64,000 bases of DNA. Source: Polaromonas sp. (GTDB lineage: Bacteria > Pseudomonadota > Gammaproteobacteria > Burkholderiales > Burkholderiaceae_C). A program made the translations under genes and the position numbers. A model generated the notes under the pieces. It was given only the letters and a program-made list of their open reading frames with translations. It did not search any database and had not been told where the DNA came from. How positions within the stretch are numbered: position 1 is the first letter of the stretch; each line of letters starts with the position of its first letter. Below, in pieces: positions 37,138-47,819 of this stretch. The stretch is taken from assembly GCA_025362315.1 (NCBI GenBank), contig JANYGP010000071.1, forward strand, positions 186,001 to 250,000, in the 5' to 3' direction.

Positions 37138-37299
37138 AAAGAGCGATATCGGATTCGGCGAGACACTTTCTAAGTATTCTTTGTTGATAAACAGCAAACA
37201 ATAAATAACGAACCCAGGTCCTCATGCAGAACCTTGGCGTTTTGATAGTTTCCCCTGTACCTGATCAGCATCAAAAACGTTGCGGCAAGTGGAAAACTT

Positions 37300-40200
37300 T
37301 CAGACCAACACCTCATTGCTGCAATAGTGCTTGACCAGTCTCATGAGTTCATCTTCCGGGTATGGCTTGCCCAGGTAATGATCAACACCGAGCTCTTTCG
37401 CATAAATCCGGTGTTTTTCAGCAATTCGTGAAGTAATCATGATGATCGGCAAATCTTTGAGCTTTGCGTCTGCCCGAATGTTGCGCGCCAGATCAAATCC
37501 ATCCATGCGCGGCATTTCGATATCTGACAACACGATGGATGGTCGCTCCTCCTGTAATCGCTCAAGTGCCTGCAAACCATCTGCTGCCAAAACCACACGG
37601 TAACCTTCACGCTGCAAAAGACGCTGGGTAACCCGACGTACTGTCACTGAATCATCAACCACCATGACAAGTGGAATTTGCGGAACAGTTGATTTCACCC
37701 CAGCCAGATCGGTTTTGCCCGGTGCTGAAGATTCCAGCATGTGTGGCTCTGCACTGTCCGCACTCAAAGCTCTAGCCTGGATGCCGTAAACAGATGCCAA
37801 TGCCACTGGGTTATAAATCAATACAACTGCGCCTGATGCCAACACCGACATGCCCGCCAGACCCGGCAATCGTGATAATTGGGGTCCAAGATTTTTAACA
37901 ACAACTTCCTGATTGCCCAAAACCTCATCAACGTGCAGCGCCACGCGTTGTGCAGCACTTTTGAAGATCACAACGGATGTGGTTTTTCCCTGGATTTCGG
38001 TGCTGTGACTGGTCGTCTGGAGCAAAGCACCTGACCAGAAAAACGGCACTGCCTCACCGGCAACGTCCAGCGAGCCTGTGTTGTAAGCCTGTTGCAAATC
38101 CTTGGCACTGGTCCGCCTGACAACCTCCACAACAGTTGACGGAACACCGATGGACAGCGCACCACTGCGCATCATCACAACCTGCGTAACAGCAGTTGTC
38201 AATGGCAAAACCAGCTTGAACTGTGTGCCTTTGCCAGCAACAGAAGTAGTTTCGATCCGGCCACCCACGCTGTTGATTTCGTTTTTCACCACGTCCATGC
38301 CGATGCCGCGTCCCGAGAGCTCAGTGACTTGGGTAGCGGTCGTAAAGCCTGGCATAAAAATCAGATTGGCAGCCTCCTGGTCGTCAATCATCTGACCGTC
38401 AGAAACCAGTCCGGATGCAACAGCTTTTTCACGAATGCGCTTGAGGTCCAGGCCAGCACCGTCATCACTGAACTCGACGGACACATCGTTGCCTTCCTGG
38501 CGAAGATGAACCGTGATCAAACCTGCAGCATCTTTTCCAGCAGCAATGCGTTCAGCGGGCGACTCAATTCCATGGGCAACGCAATTGCGCAACAAGTGTT
38601 CAAACGCCGGCGTCATCCGGTCCAGCATGCCGCGATCCATCTCGATGGTTGCACCCAGCAAATCCAGTTTGACCTGCTTACCCGAATCTTTGGATGCCTG
38701 GCGTACAACGCGGTACAGGCGGTCTGAAATACCCTCAAACTCCACCATCCGGGTTTTCAGAAGATCGCGTTGCAGTTCGCGGGTTTGCCGCGCCTGGGCA
38801 ATCAGGTCGTCCTCGGTTGCCTCAACAGTCCGCTGCAAGGTACGCTGCACTGTTGCCACGTCATTGACTGACTCGGCCATCATGCGGGTCAACTCTTGCA
38901 CGCGGGTGAACCGGTCAAACTCGAGTGGGTCAAACCCGGCTTGAAGTTCTTTGGCCTGCGCCAGACGGGATTGCATTTGCGTTTCAGCCTGCAATTCAAT
39001 GTCGCGCAATTGCTGACGCAAGCGGTTCAAGTTGTCGGTCATATCGCCAAGCGAGCCCCGCAACTGGCCCAACTCGACTTCAAGTCGCGAACGGGTGATC
39101 ATGACTTCACCGGCTTGATTGACCATGCGGTCCAGCAATTGAGAGCGAACACGAATCGATGCTGTAGCTGCCTGACGGATTGTCTGCATGACCAGGGCTT
39201 GCGGTGCGGGAATCAACGCTTTGCCCGGTGCGGCGGGTGTTGACATGTGCGGCAACGTATCAACACCTTGCATGTCAGCAGTGGGTGTGCGCTGCTCTTG
39301 TGCCGCTTGCTCATCCACAGGATGTTCAGGCACGCTGGGCACAACGTCATTTTCAACTTCGGCTTCAACTCTTCTCGTCAAGTCCAATGTCGCTGCTGGC
39401 ATGGGGTTGGTCAGCTCAGGCAAACCGCTGGCTTGCCCAGTTACAACCGAGTCACCGGCACGGAGAACATCCAGTGTGTGCTGCATGGCATCGTAACGGG
39501 TGAGCAATGGCTCAAACTCCTGCGTTGCTGCAGCGTCTGTGCCTAAAAACTCAATTTCAGTCTCAATGCGATGTGCCATCTCACCAAGGCGAAGTGCCCC
39601 GGCCAACCGGGCACTGCCCTTGAGTGTGTGCAGCGTACGCAGCACTTCCATGCGCGCTCCCAAATTATCGGGTCGAGCTGACCACTGACGCAGTGCGCCA
39701 CCAAGCTGCGGCATCAACTCACTGGCTTCTTCATCAAAAATCGGGAACAGTTCTGCGTCAATGGCATCGATCGCATCAATATCGTCGTTTTCGCCTGTTG
39801 TCTTTGCTTGAGACGCATTGATGGCAGCCTGAAATACCGCAGCGGGTGCAAAAGACGGCACTGGGGCCGCATGAGGACGGAAAACGGGTAAAGCCACCGT
39901 TGGTGAAATTGGCGAAATTGGCAGAGATTGTTCAACTTCAGGCAATTCTTGCAGTAACACCATGCCTGCTAAAACGGGGGTCACGACCGCGGTACTGACT
40001 GCCGTCAAATTCAAATTTTCTGCCGTGGTATTTTCTGCTTTTGGGCTTTGTGCACTGGTGTTTTTTGAACTCTGGTCTTCTGTACCAGGGTCCTTTAAAA
40101 CCAAAACATTCGAAACTGTTTTGGTTTCAGATTTTTCAACATCCTGGCCATGAGCTGCAAAATCAATCACATCACCGTCGACTTGTAGATCAGCTGAGCT

Positions 40201-43200
40201 GCTTACAGCCTCAGGTTCCGCTTCAAAAACAGTGAAATCAAGCGCATTGAGCTTTGAAACCAGAGCCGAATCCGCCTGTTTCAAGAATCCTGCTGCAAAC
40301 TGGTGGAGAAGCCGGCGAATGTCTTCGGCAGCAGCAACGAAAACGTTGGCATATTCAACGGCTGTTTTCGCGCGGTAATGGGCCTGGGAATGCAACAACG
40401 CATTTTCCAGCGCACGGGAAATCTCAGACAACGACAAAAATCCTACCGTGGCTGAACTGCCAGCCAGTGAATGTGCAAACGATACCGTTGAATCATCAAT
40501 TGGCAGTTGACGGTCCATCGACCATTCGGACAATTCAGCTACCAAACGACGCGACCATTCATCGGCTTCGTTCAGGAAAACGTTGTACAAAGGTATGCCA
40601 ATCCGCAGATCACCAATGATTTTGACTTGGTCATCCACACCTGCCGAACTGACCATGCTGTCAAGCTGCACAGCCAAAGTTTGCACAGCAGGATCAGTTG
40701 CCCCAACATTGGCTGTCTTTAAAAAATGCTCATCAAAATCAACAGCCGATAAATCCATGACATCTGGCTCATGGAAATCATTGGCGACAGCAAGTGCTGA
40801 GCTTGCAGCTTGAATTTCAAATGCATTCAGTTGCTGTTGCAAGGCTTCAATTTCCAGCATTTCGGCATTTGCAGCTTCAACTTCAGACGGCATTGTCGAT
40901 AGAGGATCTTGTTCCACTGCAACTGGCCTGGATATCGCCATGTCAGGCACATCAGTCAGCGCTGCCAGGCTGTCAAAATCAATGTCTGAAATCACGGGCA
41001 CGACATTGACAGGCTGTGCAAATACGCCCGGCTCTTCAAGTGCCAATGGCACTTCAGGTGGCAAATCAAATTCAAAATGTTCAACTTCTGGATGCTGACC
41101 CGACAGGCTGTCACCTACAAACAGTTTTGCCGTCTGTTCGAAAGTTTGAAACGAGTGCTCTTGCGTATTGACAGCTTCTGCCAATTCAAACACTGCAGCT
41201 GGTGCGTCTGCTGCGTCAAATGCAGGCAAATTCAGAGCGAGCAAACGCCCCTCAGTGCGCATCGCTTCCGCACTGGCGCGAAATGTTTCTGCACTCCATG
41301 CCTTGTCGCGGTTGTCTGCAATGTCCTGAACCCATGCGGCAAATGCAGTCAGGCTTTGATTAGATAAGTCGAGCAGGTTTTCACTGGCTTGTTTTTGATC
41401 GGCCAGCCAGCCGTTCAGCAACTGCTCCATTGCCCAGCCTGCCTCACCAAATTCGTTCAAGCCCACCATGCGCGCACTGCCCTTGAGGGTGTGAAAAGCC
41501 CGGCGCAATACGGTGAGTTGGCTGCCATCAGCTGGATTTATTCTCAGTAGATTTACGGCCTCCAGTCCATTGGCAGATACCTCCCGCGCTTCTTCCAGAA
41601 AAATGTCTCGCAGGTCATCTTCTTCAAAATCAGCAGCCTCCACTTGACTGATTGGCAGCATTGGCGGTGCGACAGAACGTGCAAGTTCATCGAGCGCCAA
41701 AGCAGTGGCGGCGGCATCATCAGCTGATGCTACAAGCATTGCCTGATGCGCTGTTTTTGCCAATCCCGCTTGTCCATTAAGAGCGGCCTGCGTTGCGAAA
41801 GCGTCAAGCTTGAGGGCCAGGTTTTCGTCCGTCGCCGATGGCACGTCATGGACAACAGGAGGATTGCCAGAGAGAAGTACATCCTGCGTCCCAACAGGCG
41901 TTTTATCTGAAATTGGTAATTTCTCGGTACGGCCCATCAGCGGCCTTAACTCACCTTTGATGTCGTCGTATACAAACAGCTTTTTAGCCAGCACTGGCTG
42001 GTAATTGAGCATGTCAATCAAAAAGCTCAAAGCGCCCAGGTTGTTGCCCAGGTTGTCAAAGGTTCCAGCTGCTCGAGCGCGCTCTTCATCAATTTCTGTC
42101 TCGAGCATTTGCTCAACACTGCCCCGCATGCGCAAAACGGCTTGGGACGCCTGATCGAGCCCCAATACAGATAGCACGCCACGCATTTGTGCCAACTGAC
42201 CCGGAACGCGTGTCAAAACCGATTTGTCTTTGGGATTGCGAAAGAAAACATCAAGTGACTTTTCCAGGTCACCCAGAGACACCCGCAGCTCACCCACCAC
42301 ACTGCCCATGGTCTGCTTGTCGCTGACGCGGCGATAAAGTTCCTCCATCCACGGCTCCAGCGGCTGGGCAACACCGCCATTTTTAACGTTTTCAAGCCGC
42401 TCAGACAAGTGTTGGGTGCGAGCGCTTAGCTGCGCGTCATGAGGATCCAGGTCGTCAAATGCTGCTTCTAGGTACAACACAGAGGTGGCAACTTCCATTG
42501 CCAACTCGATAGCAGGAGGCTTTGCCGACCTGACTGTGAAGTCAACCGCCCGGGTCAACGCCAAAGCAAGGGGTTCGCTGCTGGGGTGCAGCTTGATCAA
42601 TGAATCACTGATCAGGCTGAACTGGTCTGCCACAGCTTTGAGCTTGCCCACATCACCAGCTGACAAGGACGACCATGTTTCTTTGGCAGCTGTTATCCGT
42701 TTGCGAGCCTGGGCTAAAAGGGCAGGATCAAATCGTCCGAATTGCACCGCCGTGTAATCCACAGCTTGATGACTTGCCAGCCCATACACATGGCGTACTG
42801 CTAAAAGCGTAGGCGCATTTACGACATTGGTGGGATCAGCCTGCGCGCAAAAGAAAAGCAGGTCCTGAGTCAGTCGATCTGAAATGCCAACGTCACCCTT
42901 GCTCAGGCTTGCATATTGCAGCAACACGCGAGATGCAGCACGGCGTACGTAAATATCAGATGGCAGCAGTCGGTGGGCAAGAGCCTCGAAAAAAGCTGCT
43001 GTAATTTTCCAGAAAACTCTGGGTTGAAGATCATTTTGACGCGCGGCAAAACCCAGACTTAAAGCATTTAACTGGCCAGCAGCTTGCGTTGCCTGACCTT
43101 TCATGATTTGTAGCACTGACTGGTCAAAACTTGCTCGCGCATCAGCGTCGTAATTGCGTGGCTCTGTTTTGGCTGACAGGACAGGCTCAAGCCACCGCCA

Positions 43201-43695
43201 TCCATGAAGCCACAAATCAGCCGGATGAATTCTGTCGGCCTTTAGCAGCTCTTGCACATCACGGTATTGCGGAAACAACGCCACCGCTGTCAGGGGTTTA
43301 CCTGCCAAAACGCCTTCCAGATACTCTGTCAGTGCAAAACTGGCGTTTTCAATTTTAGTTGTCGCATCCGGACTGCACAATTCAGGCTGCTGCACAAATT
43401 TCTGGACAGCCGTTTCCATGGCTCTCAGCACCAACGCAGGACCTGACAATCCCACCATCTCCAATGCACCGACTGCCTGATGCAGTTGCTGTCGCGCAAT
43501 TCGCAGCTGGCTGGCATCCAGTGTTGCCAAATCAGAACCTCTGGCGGCTTCAGCATCCCGCACAAAACGCTTGAGTGCTTTTACAGCACCATCAAGTGAC
43601 TTGCGCAACTCATCAAGGACCCAGGCCAGAGGACCCAGGTCATTGACGGCCGCTTCAAAATCAGAAGTGCTTGATTGGGTATCTTTGGCTAGCAT
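37300..43695 (-). CDS. chpA: Hybrid chemosensory histidine kinase ChpA/PilL (type IV pili)
   Basis: This CheA-type kinase signals to PilG and PilH to control twitching motility and often cAMP. The 2131-residue protein has a degenerate N-terminal Hpt-like domain without His. True phosphotransfer domains follow with His in FHTLKGSARMVG (near 735), FAHSLAGSSATVG (near 1078) and LHTLKGSARLAG (near 1360). After these come the dimerisation helices, the ATPase with VAHGIESPAE (near 1707) and DDGAGLDLKRI, a CheW-like domain (about 1790-1930), and a receiver with its Asp in LSDIEMPRMDG (near 2056). Long acidic linkers separate the Hpt domains. It is slightly smaller than Pseudomonas ChpA. It ends the pilG-H-I-J-chpA operon. 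Confidence 0.95.
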   Translation of the reverse strand: MLAKDTQSSTSDFEAAVNDLGPLAWVLDELRKSLDGAVKALKRFVRDAEAARGSDLATLDASQLRIARQQLHQAVGALEMVGLSGPALVLRAMETAVQKFVQQPELCSPDATTKIENASFALTEYLEGVLAGKPLTAVALFPQYRDVQELLKADRIHPADLWLHGWRWLEPVLSAKTEPRNYDADARASFDQSVLQIMKGQATQAAGQLNALSLGFAARQNDLQPRVFWKITAAFFEALAHRLLPSDIYVRRAASRVLLQYASLSKGDVGISDRLTQDLLFFCAQADPTNVVNAPTLLAVRHVYGLASHQAVDYTAVQFGRFDPALLAQARKRITAAKETWSSLSAGDVGKLKAVADQFSLISDSLIKLHPSSEPLALALTRAVDFTVRSAKPPAIELAMEVATSVLYLEAAFDDLDPHDAQLSARTQHLSERLENVKNGGVAQPLEPWMEELYRRVSDKQTMGSVVGELRVSLGDLEKSLDVFFRNPKDKSVLTRVPGQLAQMRGVLSVLGLDQASQAVLRMRGSVEQMLETEIDEERARAAGTFDNLGNNLGALSFLIDMLNYQPVLAKKLFVYDDIKGELRPLMGRTEKLPISDKTPVGTQDVLLSGNPPVVHDVPSATDENLALKLDAFATQAALNGQAGLAKTAHQAMLVASADDAAATALALDELARSVAPPMLPISQVEAADFEEDDLRDIFLEEAREVSANGLEAVNLLRINPADGSQLTVLRRAFHTLKGSARMVGLNEFGEAGWAMEQLLNGWLADQKQASENLLDLSNQSLTAFAAWVQDIADNRDKAWSAETFRASAEAMRTEGRLLALNLPAFDAADAPAAVFELAEAVNTQEHSFQTFEQTAKLFVGDSLSGQHPEVEHFEFDLPPEVPLALEEPGVFAQPVNVVPVISDIDFDSLAALTDVPDMAISRPVAVEQDPLSTMPSEVEAANAEMLEIEALQQQLNAFEIQAASSALAVANDFHEPDVMDLSAVDFDEHFLKTANVGATDPAVQTLAVQLDSMVSSAGVDDQVKIIGDLRIGIPLYNVFLNEADEWSRRLVAELSEWSMDRQLPIDDSTVSFAHSLAGSSATVGFLSLSEISRALENALLHSQAHYRAKTAVEYANVFVAAAEDIRRLLHQFAAGFLKQADSALVSKLNALDFTVFEAEPEAVSSSADLQVDGDVIDFAAHGQDVEKSETKTVSNVLVLKDPGTEDQSSKNTSAQSPKAENTTAENLNLTAVSTAVVTPVLAGMVLLQELPEVEQSLPISPISPTVALPVFRPHAAPVPSFAPAAVFQAAINASQAKTTGENDDIDAIDAIDAELFPIFDEEASELMPQLGGALRQWSARPDNLGARMEVLRTLHTLKGSARLAGALRLGEMAHRIETEIEFLGTDAAATQEFEPLLTRYDAMQHTLDVLRAGDSVVTGQASGLPELTNPMPAATLDLTRRVEAEVENDVVPSVPEHPVDEQAAQEQRTPTADMQGVDTLPHMSTPAAPGKALIPAPQALVMQTIRQAATASIRVRSQLLDRMVNQAGEVMITRSRLEVELGQLRGSLGDMTDNLNRLRQQLRDIELQAETQMQSRLAQAKELQAGFDPLEFDRFTRVQELTRMMAESVNDVATVQRTLQRTVEATEDDLIAQARQTRELQRDLLKTRMVEFEGISDRLYRVVRQASKDSGKQVKLDLLGATIEMDRGMLDRMTPAFEHLLRNCVAHGIESPAERIAAGKDAAGLITVHLRQEGNDVSVEFSDDGAGLDLKRIREKAVASGLVSDGQMIDDQEAANLIFMPGFTTATQVTELSGRGIGMDVVKNEINSVGGRIETTSVAGKGTQFKLVLPLTTAVTQVVMMRSGALSIGVPSTVVEVVRRTSAKDLQQAYNTGSLDVAGEAVPFFWSGALLQTTSHSTEIQGKTTSVVIFKSAAQRVALHVDEVLGNQEVVVKNLGPQLSRLPGLAGMSVLASGAVVLIYNPVALASVYGIQARALSADSAEPHMLESSAPGKTDLAGVKSTVPQIPLVMVVDDSVTVRRVTQRLLQREGYRVVLAADGLQALERLQEERPSIVLSDIEMPRMDGFDLARNIRADAKLKDLPIIMITSRIAEKHRIYAKELGVDHYLGKPYPEDELMRLVKHYCSNEVLV

Positions 43696-43736
43696 AAATA
43701 ACGGGCCAGTTCAGGAAACAGATAAATGCAACAAGT

Positions 43737-46055
43737 TCAGGCAATTTTGAATCGGGACACCGACTGGCGAAGCTCTTCGGCCATGCGTGACAGTTCGCGT
43801 ACCTGCTGCGCCGTTGACCGCGTACCCTCACCAGTCTGCTCGGTCACAGCAAAAATATGCTGAATGTTGTCTGCTACGACGTTGGCTGAAGCCGCTTCCC
43901 GCGTTGCAGAGTTTGAAATTTGCTCAATCAGCTCGGCCAGTCTGCGTGATACGCGGTCGATTTCAGACAATGCCGTGCCTGCGCTGTCAGACAATTTGGC
44001 TCCTTCAACCACACCCTGAGTAGACCGTTCCATGGCGGCGACTGCATCCTGCGTGTCGGTCTGAATCGCCTTGACCAGTGCAGAGATTTGCCGGGTTGCA
44101 TCACCTGAGCGTTCAGCCAGCCGCTGCACTTCCTCGGCCACCACTGAAAATCCCCGTCCTGCTTCTCCGGCTGATGCCGCCTGAATGGCTGCGTTCAGCG
44201 CCAGTACGTTGGTCTGTTCGGTAATGTCGGAAATCAGCTCGGTAATTTCGCCAATCTCTTGAGATGACTCACCCAATCGTTTGATTCGTTTTGAAGTTTC
44301 CTGAATCTGGTCCCGAATCGAGTTCATGCCGCCGATGGCGTTTTGCACCGCTTGCAGGCCAGACTCTGCAGCCGTCAGGGACTGCCGCGCCACCAGCGAC
44401 GATTCCTGCGCCTGCATTGACACCTGATTGATTCGGGATGCCATGTCCAGCACCGATTGACCTGTTTCACGAATCTCACGCAGCTGCTCTGTAGATGCAG
44501 CCAACAGCTCAGTCGAAGTGCTCTCAACCTGTGCGGTTGTCTGGGCAACCCGCGTGGCCGTGTTTTGTACGTTGCCTACCAGCTGGCGCAACTCCTCAAC
44601 TGTGTAATTTACCGAGTCGGCAATAGCGCCGGTGATGTCTTCTGTCACTGTGGCTTCTTGCGTCAAGTCACCTTCAGCAACTGTCTGCAACTCATTCATC
44701 AACCGCAAAATCGCCGCCTGGTTGGCATCGTTGACGCGTTTGGCATCCTGCTCCTGACCGCGTGCTTCAAGCTGCTGCTTTTCAGCAATATCCTGTCGCT
44801 TGCGGCTGTCCTGTAACTGGATCCGCGCAATGCCAACAGCGCACAACAGGCCAAAAAGTGCAGCAAGGGACAATGCAGCAATGGAGCCCAGGCTCAAACC
44901 CGCCTGATCAGACAGTTTGCCCTGCAGCTCTTCAAGATTACGGCGCAATGGTTCACTGTCAGCAATGATTGAAGCTTGCGCCTCACGTGCCGAAACCAGG
45001 CCTTGCAAGTTGCCCAAAATTGCACCAGCCTGAACCCGGGTCTGTTCATACAAAGCCATCAGTGCTGTTAGTCGCTCTCGGGTTTGTGGGTCTTTGGAAC
45101 CCGCCAACCGCAGCTCTGGGCTGCCTTCTTGCAAGCCTTGCGCAATCTCTTTGAATGAATTCAAGTCTTTGCCCAGCAAAAACACAGCTTCTGGGCTCAC
45201 ACCTTCCAGAGTCAGAAATTCATTGGCAGATTTTCCAATTCGCTGGGTCAACATCACCAGCTGGCCTGATGCCGAAATTTCGGCTGGAGGTGCGTTTTGC
45301 TGCAGCTTCAACGACGACACCGTCTCAGCAATTTCCAGCAGGTCTGAAGACTGGCGATTGATAGTGCGAAGCGCTGTACCCACCTGGGTCAAAATGGCTT
45401 GTTGACCCATCACAGAGGCGGCATTTTTTTCAGCCCGCTCCATCAGTGGCATGACTTTGTCAATGTTTGGCTGAAGCTCATCAGAAACAGCAGACAACCG
45501 CAATGCATCGTCACCGGACTTCAAACCCCGAACACTTTTTGCCAGCACGCTGGCACTTTCTTTCACGTCAGCGAACGCGGGAGCGCTTCCTACCAGCGCC
45601 TGCGACACCGACTTAGCCAGGCGCTGTGACTGCATCAAGGATTCACCAGTTACAGAAATCTCTTGAGTAACAGTTCCAGCTTTGTTCAATGCCCGATACG
45701 CCACTACCGCCAAAACCAGCACTGACAGCCCAAGCAGAATCAGCAGCGTGCGCTGGTGTTGTGCAATTGTTTTTTTGCCCAAAACAGGAAGCGAGATCAA
45801 ATCAGGGCTTTCGACTTCAAGCTCGCTGCTGTCAGCAAACAAGGCGCTTTGCGCAAAACCATCCTTGTCGGTTTCAACCTGCCGCACCACCATGTTTGAA
45901 GAGGACTCCTGCACAAACGATGTGGAATCAGATGGCTGCATGACACCGGTTGCAAATGGGTCTACCGGCAGGCCTACAGAGCTCATGTCCATGCTGTCGG
46001 GCGGCAGCTTGTTTTTGGGTTTAAACAGGTTCTGGATTTGTTCAATGACAGTCAT
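43737..46055 (-). CDS. pilJ: Methyl-accepting chemotaxis protein PilJ
   Basis: PilJ is the receptor of the pilus chemosensory array. The 772-residue protein has a cytoplasmic tail of about 100 residues before the first membrane helix ([20 protein letters not shown]). Two PilJ-type sensor modules follow, each with [13 protein letters not shown] or [13 protein letters not shown], then a second membrane helix ([18 protein letters not shown]), a HAMP-like stretch, and the signalling hairpin ([20 protein letters not shown], near 650). It lies between pilI and chpA. The operon shows no CheR-type methyltransferase. Confidence 0.95.
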   Translation of the reverse strand: MTVIEQIQNLFKPKNKLPPDSMDMSSVGLPVDPFATGVMQPSDSTSFVQESSSNMVVRQVETDKDGFAQSALFADSSELEVESPDLISLPVLGKKTIAQHQRTLLILLGLSVLVLAVVAYRALNKAGTVTQEISVTGESLMQSQRLAKSVSQALVGSAPAFADVKESASVLAKSVRGLKSGDDALRLSAVSDELQPNIDKVMPLMERAEKNAASVMGQQAILTQVGTALRTINRQSSDLLEIAETVSSLKLQQNAPPAEISASGQLVMLTQRIGKSANEFLTLEGVSPEAVFLLGKDLNSFKEIAQGLQEGSPELRLAGSKDPQTRERLTALMALYEQTRVQAGAILGNLQGLVSAREAQASIIADSEPLRRNLEELQGKLSDQAGLSLGSIAALSLAALFGLLCAVGIARIQLQDSRKRQDIAEKQQLEARGQEQDAKRVNDANQAAILRLMNELQTVAEGDLTQEATVTEDITGAIADSVNYTVEELRQLVGNVQNTATRVAQTTAQVESTSTELLAASTEQLREIRETGQSVLDMASRINQVSMQAQESSLVARQSLTAAESGLQAVQNAIGGMNSIRDQIQETSKRIKRLGESSQEIGEITELISDITEQTNVLALNAAIQAASAGEAGRGFSVVAEEVQRLAERSGDATRQISALVKAIQTDTQDAVAAMERSTQGVVEGAKLSDSAGTALSEIDRVSRRLAELIEQISNSATREAASANVVADNIQHIFAVTEQTGEGTRSTAQQVRELSRMAEELRQSVSRFKIA

Positions 46056-46130
46056 GGTGAGCCTTCTCGAAAAACTGGAAATCTGCGCGTAAAAATAATG
46101 GCCTGGTCGCCTGAGAGCTTTTGAACGCCT

Positions 46131-46661
46131 CTATGCGCCTACGGTTAAAAAATGGGCTTGTTGTGCCAACACCTGGAGATTGATCTCCTGCCACGACTGA
46201 CCAGAAAAATCGATGTATCGGTTTCCAAAAAACGCAGGTGCGTCCTTTGCCTTTTCAGCATAGTCATTGAAAGCTTCCTGATTTCGCAAACCCGATAACC
46301 GGTCAATCAGCAACGCACAATTGATATCCAGCCCGGCATTCAAAGCGATCAGCCGGGAGTCTTTGAGTGCAAATTCTGTTTTTGTAACTGCCTGAGTTCC
46401 AGTGACATAACTGGCCAAATCCACCACACCATACAGGCCACCACGCAAGTTTGCGACACCCAAAAACCAGTTTTGCGTGTACGGCACTTGCTGAATGGCA
46501 ACCCACGGAAAAATTTCGCCAGCCTGGGTCATGGGAAAAAGATATTTCTGCCCGGATGCTTCCACCGCAAGCCACGACGGCGCTACACCTTGCGTTCGTG
46601 CCAGCTGCAGTCTTTCAGCCAGACGGCCTTGTAGTTCTCGGATAGCTTGTCTGTTCGCCAT
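46131..46661 (-). CDS. pilI: CheW-like adaptor PilI
   Basis: PilI couples PilJ to the kinase. The 176-residue protein has the CheW fold with the segments PMTQAGEIFPWVAIQQVPYT and WFLGVANLRGGLYGVVDLA, which match the conserved RGxxxxVVDL strand of CheW. It lies between pilH and pilJ, as in Pseudomonas. Confidence 0.93.
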   Translation of the reverse strand: MANRQAIRELQGRLAERLQLARTQGVAPSWLAVEASGQKYLFPMTQAGEIFPWVAIQQVPYTQNWFLGVANLRGGLYGVVDLASYVTGTQAVTKTEFALKDSRLIALNAGLDINCALLIDRLSGLRNQEAFNDYAEKAKDAPAFFGNRYIDFSGQSWQEINLQVLAQQAHFLTVGA

Positions 46662-46700
46662 GGTTTTGTTGAAGATTTACATCTTTTTTAATCAGGCAAA

Positions 46701-47066
46701 TCAGGCTAGAGCATTGATTTTTGACATCAATTCTTCTGAGTTGACCGGTTTGGTAATGTAGTCGCGCGCGCCCTGGCGCATACCCCACACACGGTCAGTT
46801 TCCTGATTTTTGCTGGTACACATGATGATGGGGATGTCTGAGTAAAGCGGGTCGCGCGAAATGGCCCGGGTCAGCTGAAAGCCATTTTGGCCAGGCATCA
46901 CCACATCCATCAAAATAAGCTCCGGCTTTTCTTCAGCAAGTCGGCGAAAGGCGTCTTCGGCGTTCTCGGCAGTTTTGACGGAAAAACCGTTTTTGCTCAA
47001 TAAATCGGTCAGGTACATCAACTCTGTTTTGGAGTCGTCGACTACCAGAACTTTTTTAATCGCCAT
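46701..47066 (-). CDS. pilH: Response regulator PilH
   Basis: A single-domain receiver of 121 residues with the acidic pair VVDDSKTE, the phosphorylated Asp in LILMDVVMPGQNG, the switch Thr in IIMCTSKNQETD, and the Lys in YITKPVNSEEL. PilH counteracts PilG signalling to the pilus retraction and extension motors. It starts one base after the pilG stop. Confidence 0.95.
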   Translation of the reverse strand: MAIKKVLVVDDSKTELMYLTDLLSKNGFSVKTAENAEDAFRRLAEEKPELILMDVVMPGQNGFQLTRAISRDPLYSDIPIIMCTSKNQETDRVWGMRQGARDYITKPVNSEELMSKINALA

Positions 47067-47067
47067 T

Positions 47068-47463
47068 TCACAGCTCCTGGGGAATTGAACCGAGCTGCGT
47101 GACTGTTTGCAGCAGCTGGTCTTTGGTAAATGGTTTGGTCAGGTACTCTTGCGAGCCAACCATGCGGCCTCGGGCCTTGTCAAAGACGCCATCTTTCGAA
47201 GACAGCATCACGACAGGTACGTTGGCAAAGCGTGCATTGCGTTTGATGATTGCGCAAGTCTGATAACCATCCAGACGCGGCATCAGGATATCGCAAAAAA
47301 TCAGGTTTGGCAGGTAGTCATTGACTTTCGCGAGCGCGTCAAATCCATCTTCTGCCAAAAGCACTTCATGCCCGCCCTGCTTGAGAAAAATCTCGGCGCT
47401 GCGCCGAATGGTGTTGCTATCGTCAATGACCAACACTTTGAGTCCGGAACTTGTAATACTCAC
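47068..47463 (-). CDS. pilG: Response regulator PilG
   Basis: A single-domain receiver of 131 residues with VLVIDDSNTIRRSAEI, the phosphorylated Asp in LIFCDILMPRLDG, and KPFTKDQLLQTV. The start is GTG at 47463: it is preceded by GGAG at eight bases and gives the usual PilG length, while the longer reading adds an unconserved tail. PilG is the first gene of the pilus chemosensory operon, next to the rubredoxin gene. Confidence 0.93.
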   Translation of the reverse strand: MSITSSGLKVLVIDDSNTIRRSAEIFLKQGGHEVLLAEDGFDALAKVNDYLPNLIFCDILMPRLDGYQTCAIIKRNARFANVPVVMLSSKDGVFDKARGRMVGSQEYLTKPFTKDQLLQTVTQLGSIPQEL

Positions 47464-47563
47464 TGTCGTAACTCCTGTTGCTGGATTGGTCAAACGAACT
47501 GCTGCGTGGTCTTGGTGAAACAATTGTGATGTCAGCTTGCAGATTCCAGACCAATTTTCAAAT

Positions 47564-47725
47564 TTAAATCTCAATCATTTCAAAGTCCTCCTTGCGCGCT
47601 CCGCACTCGGGGCATACCCAGTTCATGGGCACCTGCGCCCAGGCAGTCCCCGCAGTAATGCCCTCATCAGGCACACCAGAGGCTTCGTCATAAATCCAGC
47701 CACAAATCAAACACATCCAGGTCAT
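47564..47725 (-). CDS. rubA: Rubredoxin
   Basis: A 53-residue reading frame on the minus strand begins MTWMCLICGWIYDEASG and ends VCPECGARKEDFEMIEI. It has the two CxxC pairs (CLIC and CPEC) that bind a single iron, and the aromatic residues around them. Rubredoxins are small electron carriers. The gene sits just upstream of pilG on the same strand, a pairing seen widely in beta- and gammaproteobacteria although the biological link is unclear. It diverges from the thiD-like gene across about 94 bases. Confidence 0.95.
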   Translation of the reverse strand: MTWMCLICGWIYDEASGVPDEGITAGTAWAQVPMNWVCPECGARKEDFEMIEI

Positions 47726-47819
47726 TGAGAGCGTCCCAGCTTAAATTGCCTTCACATAGAATGCAAGAGATTGTATCTAGGCAGCGTTGCCAATTTGCAC
47801 GCGGGCAAAATCACTGCAC

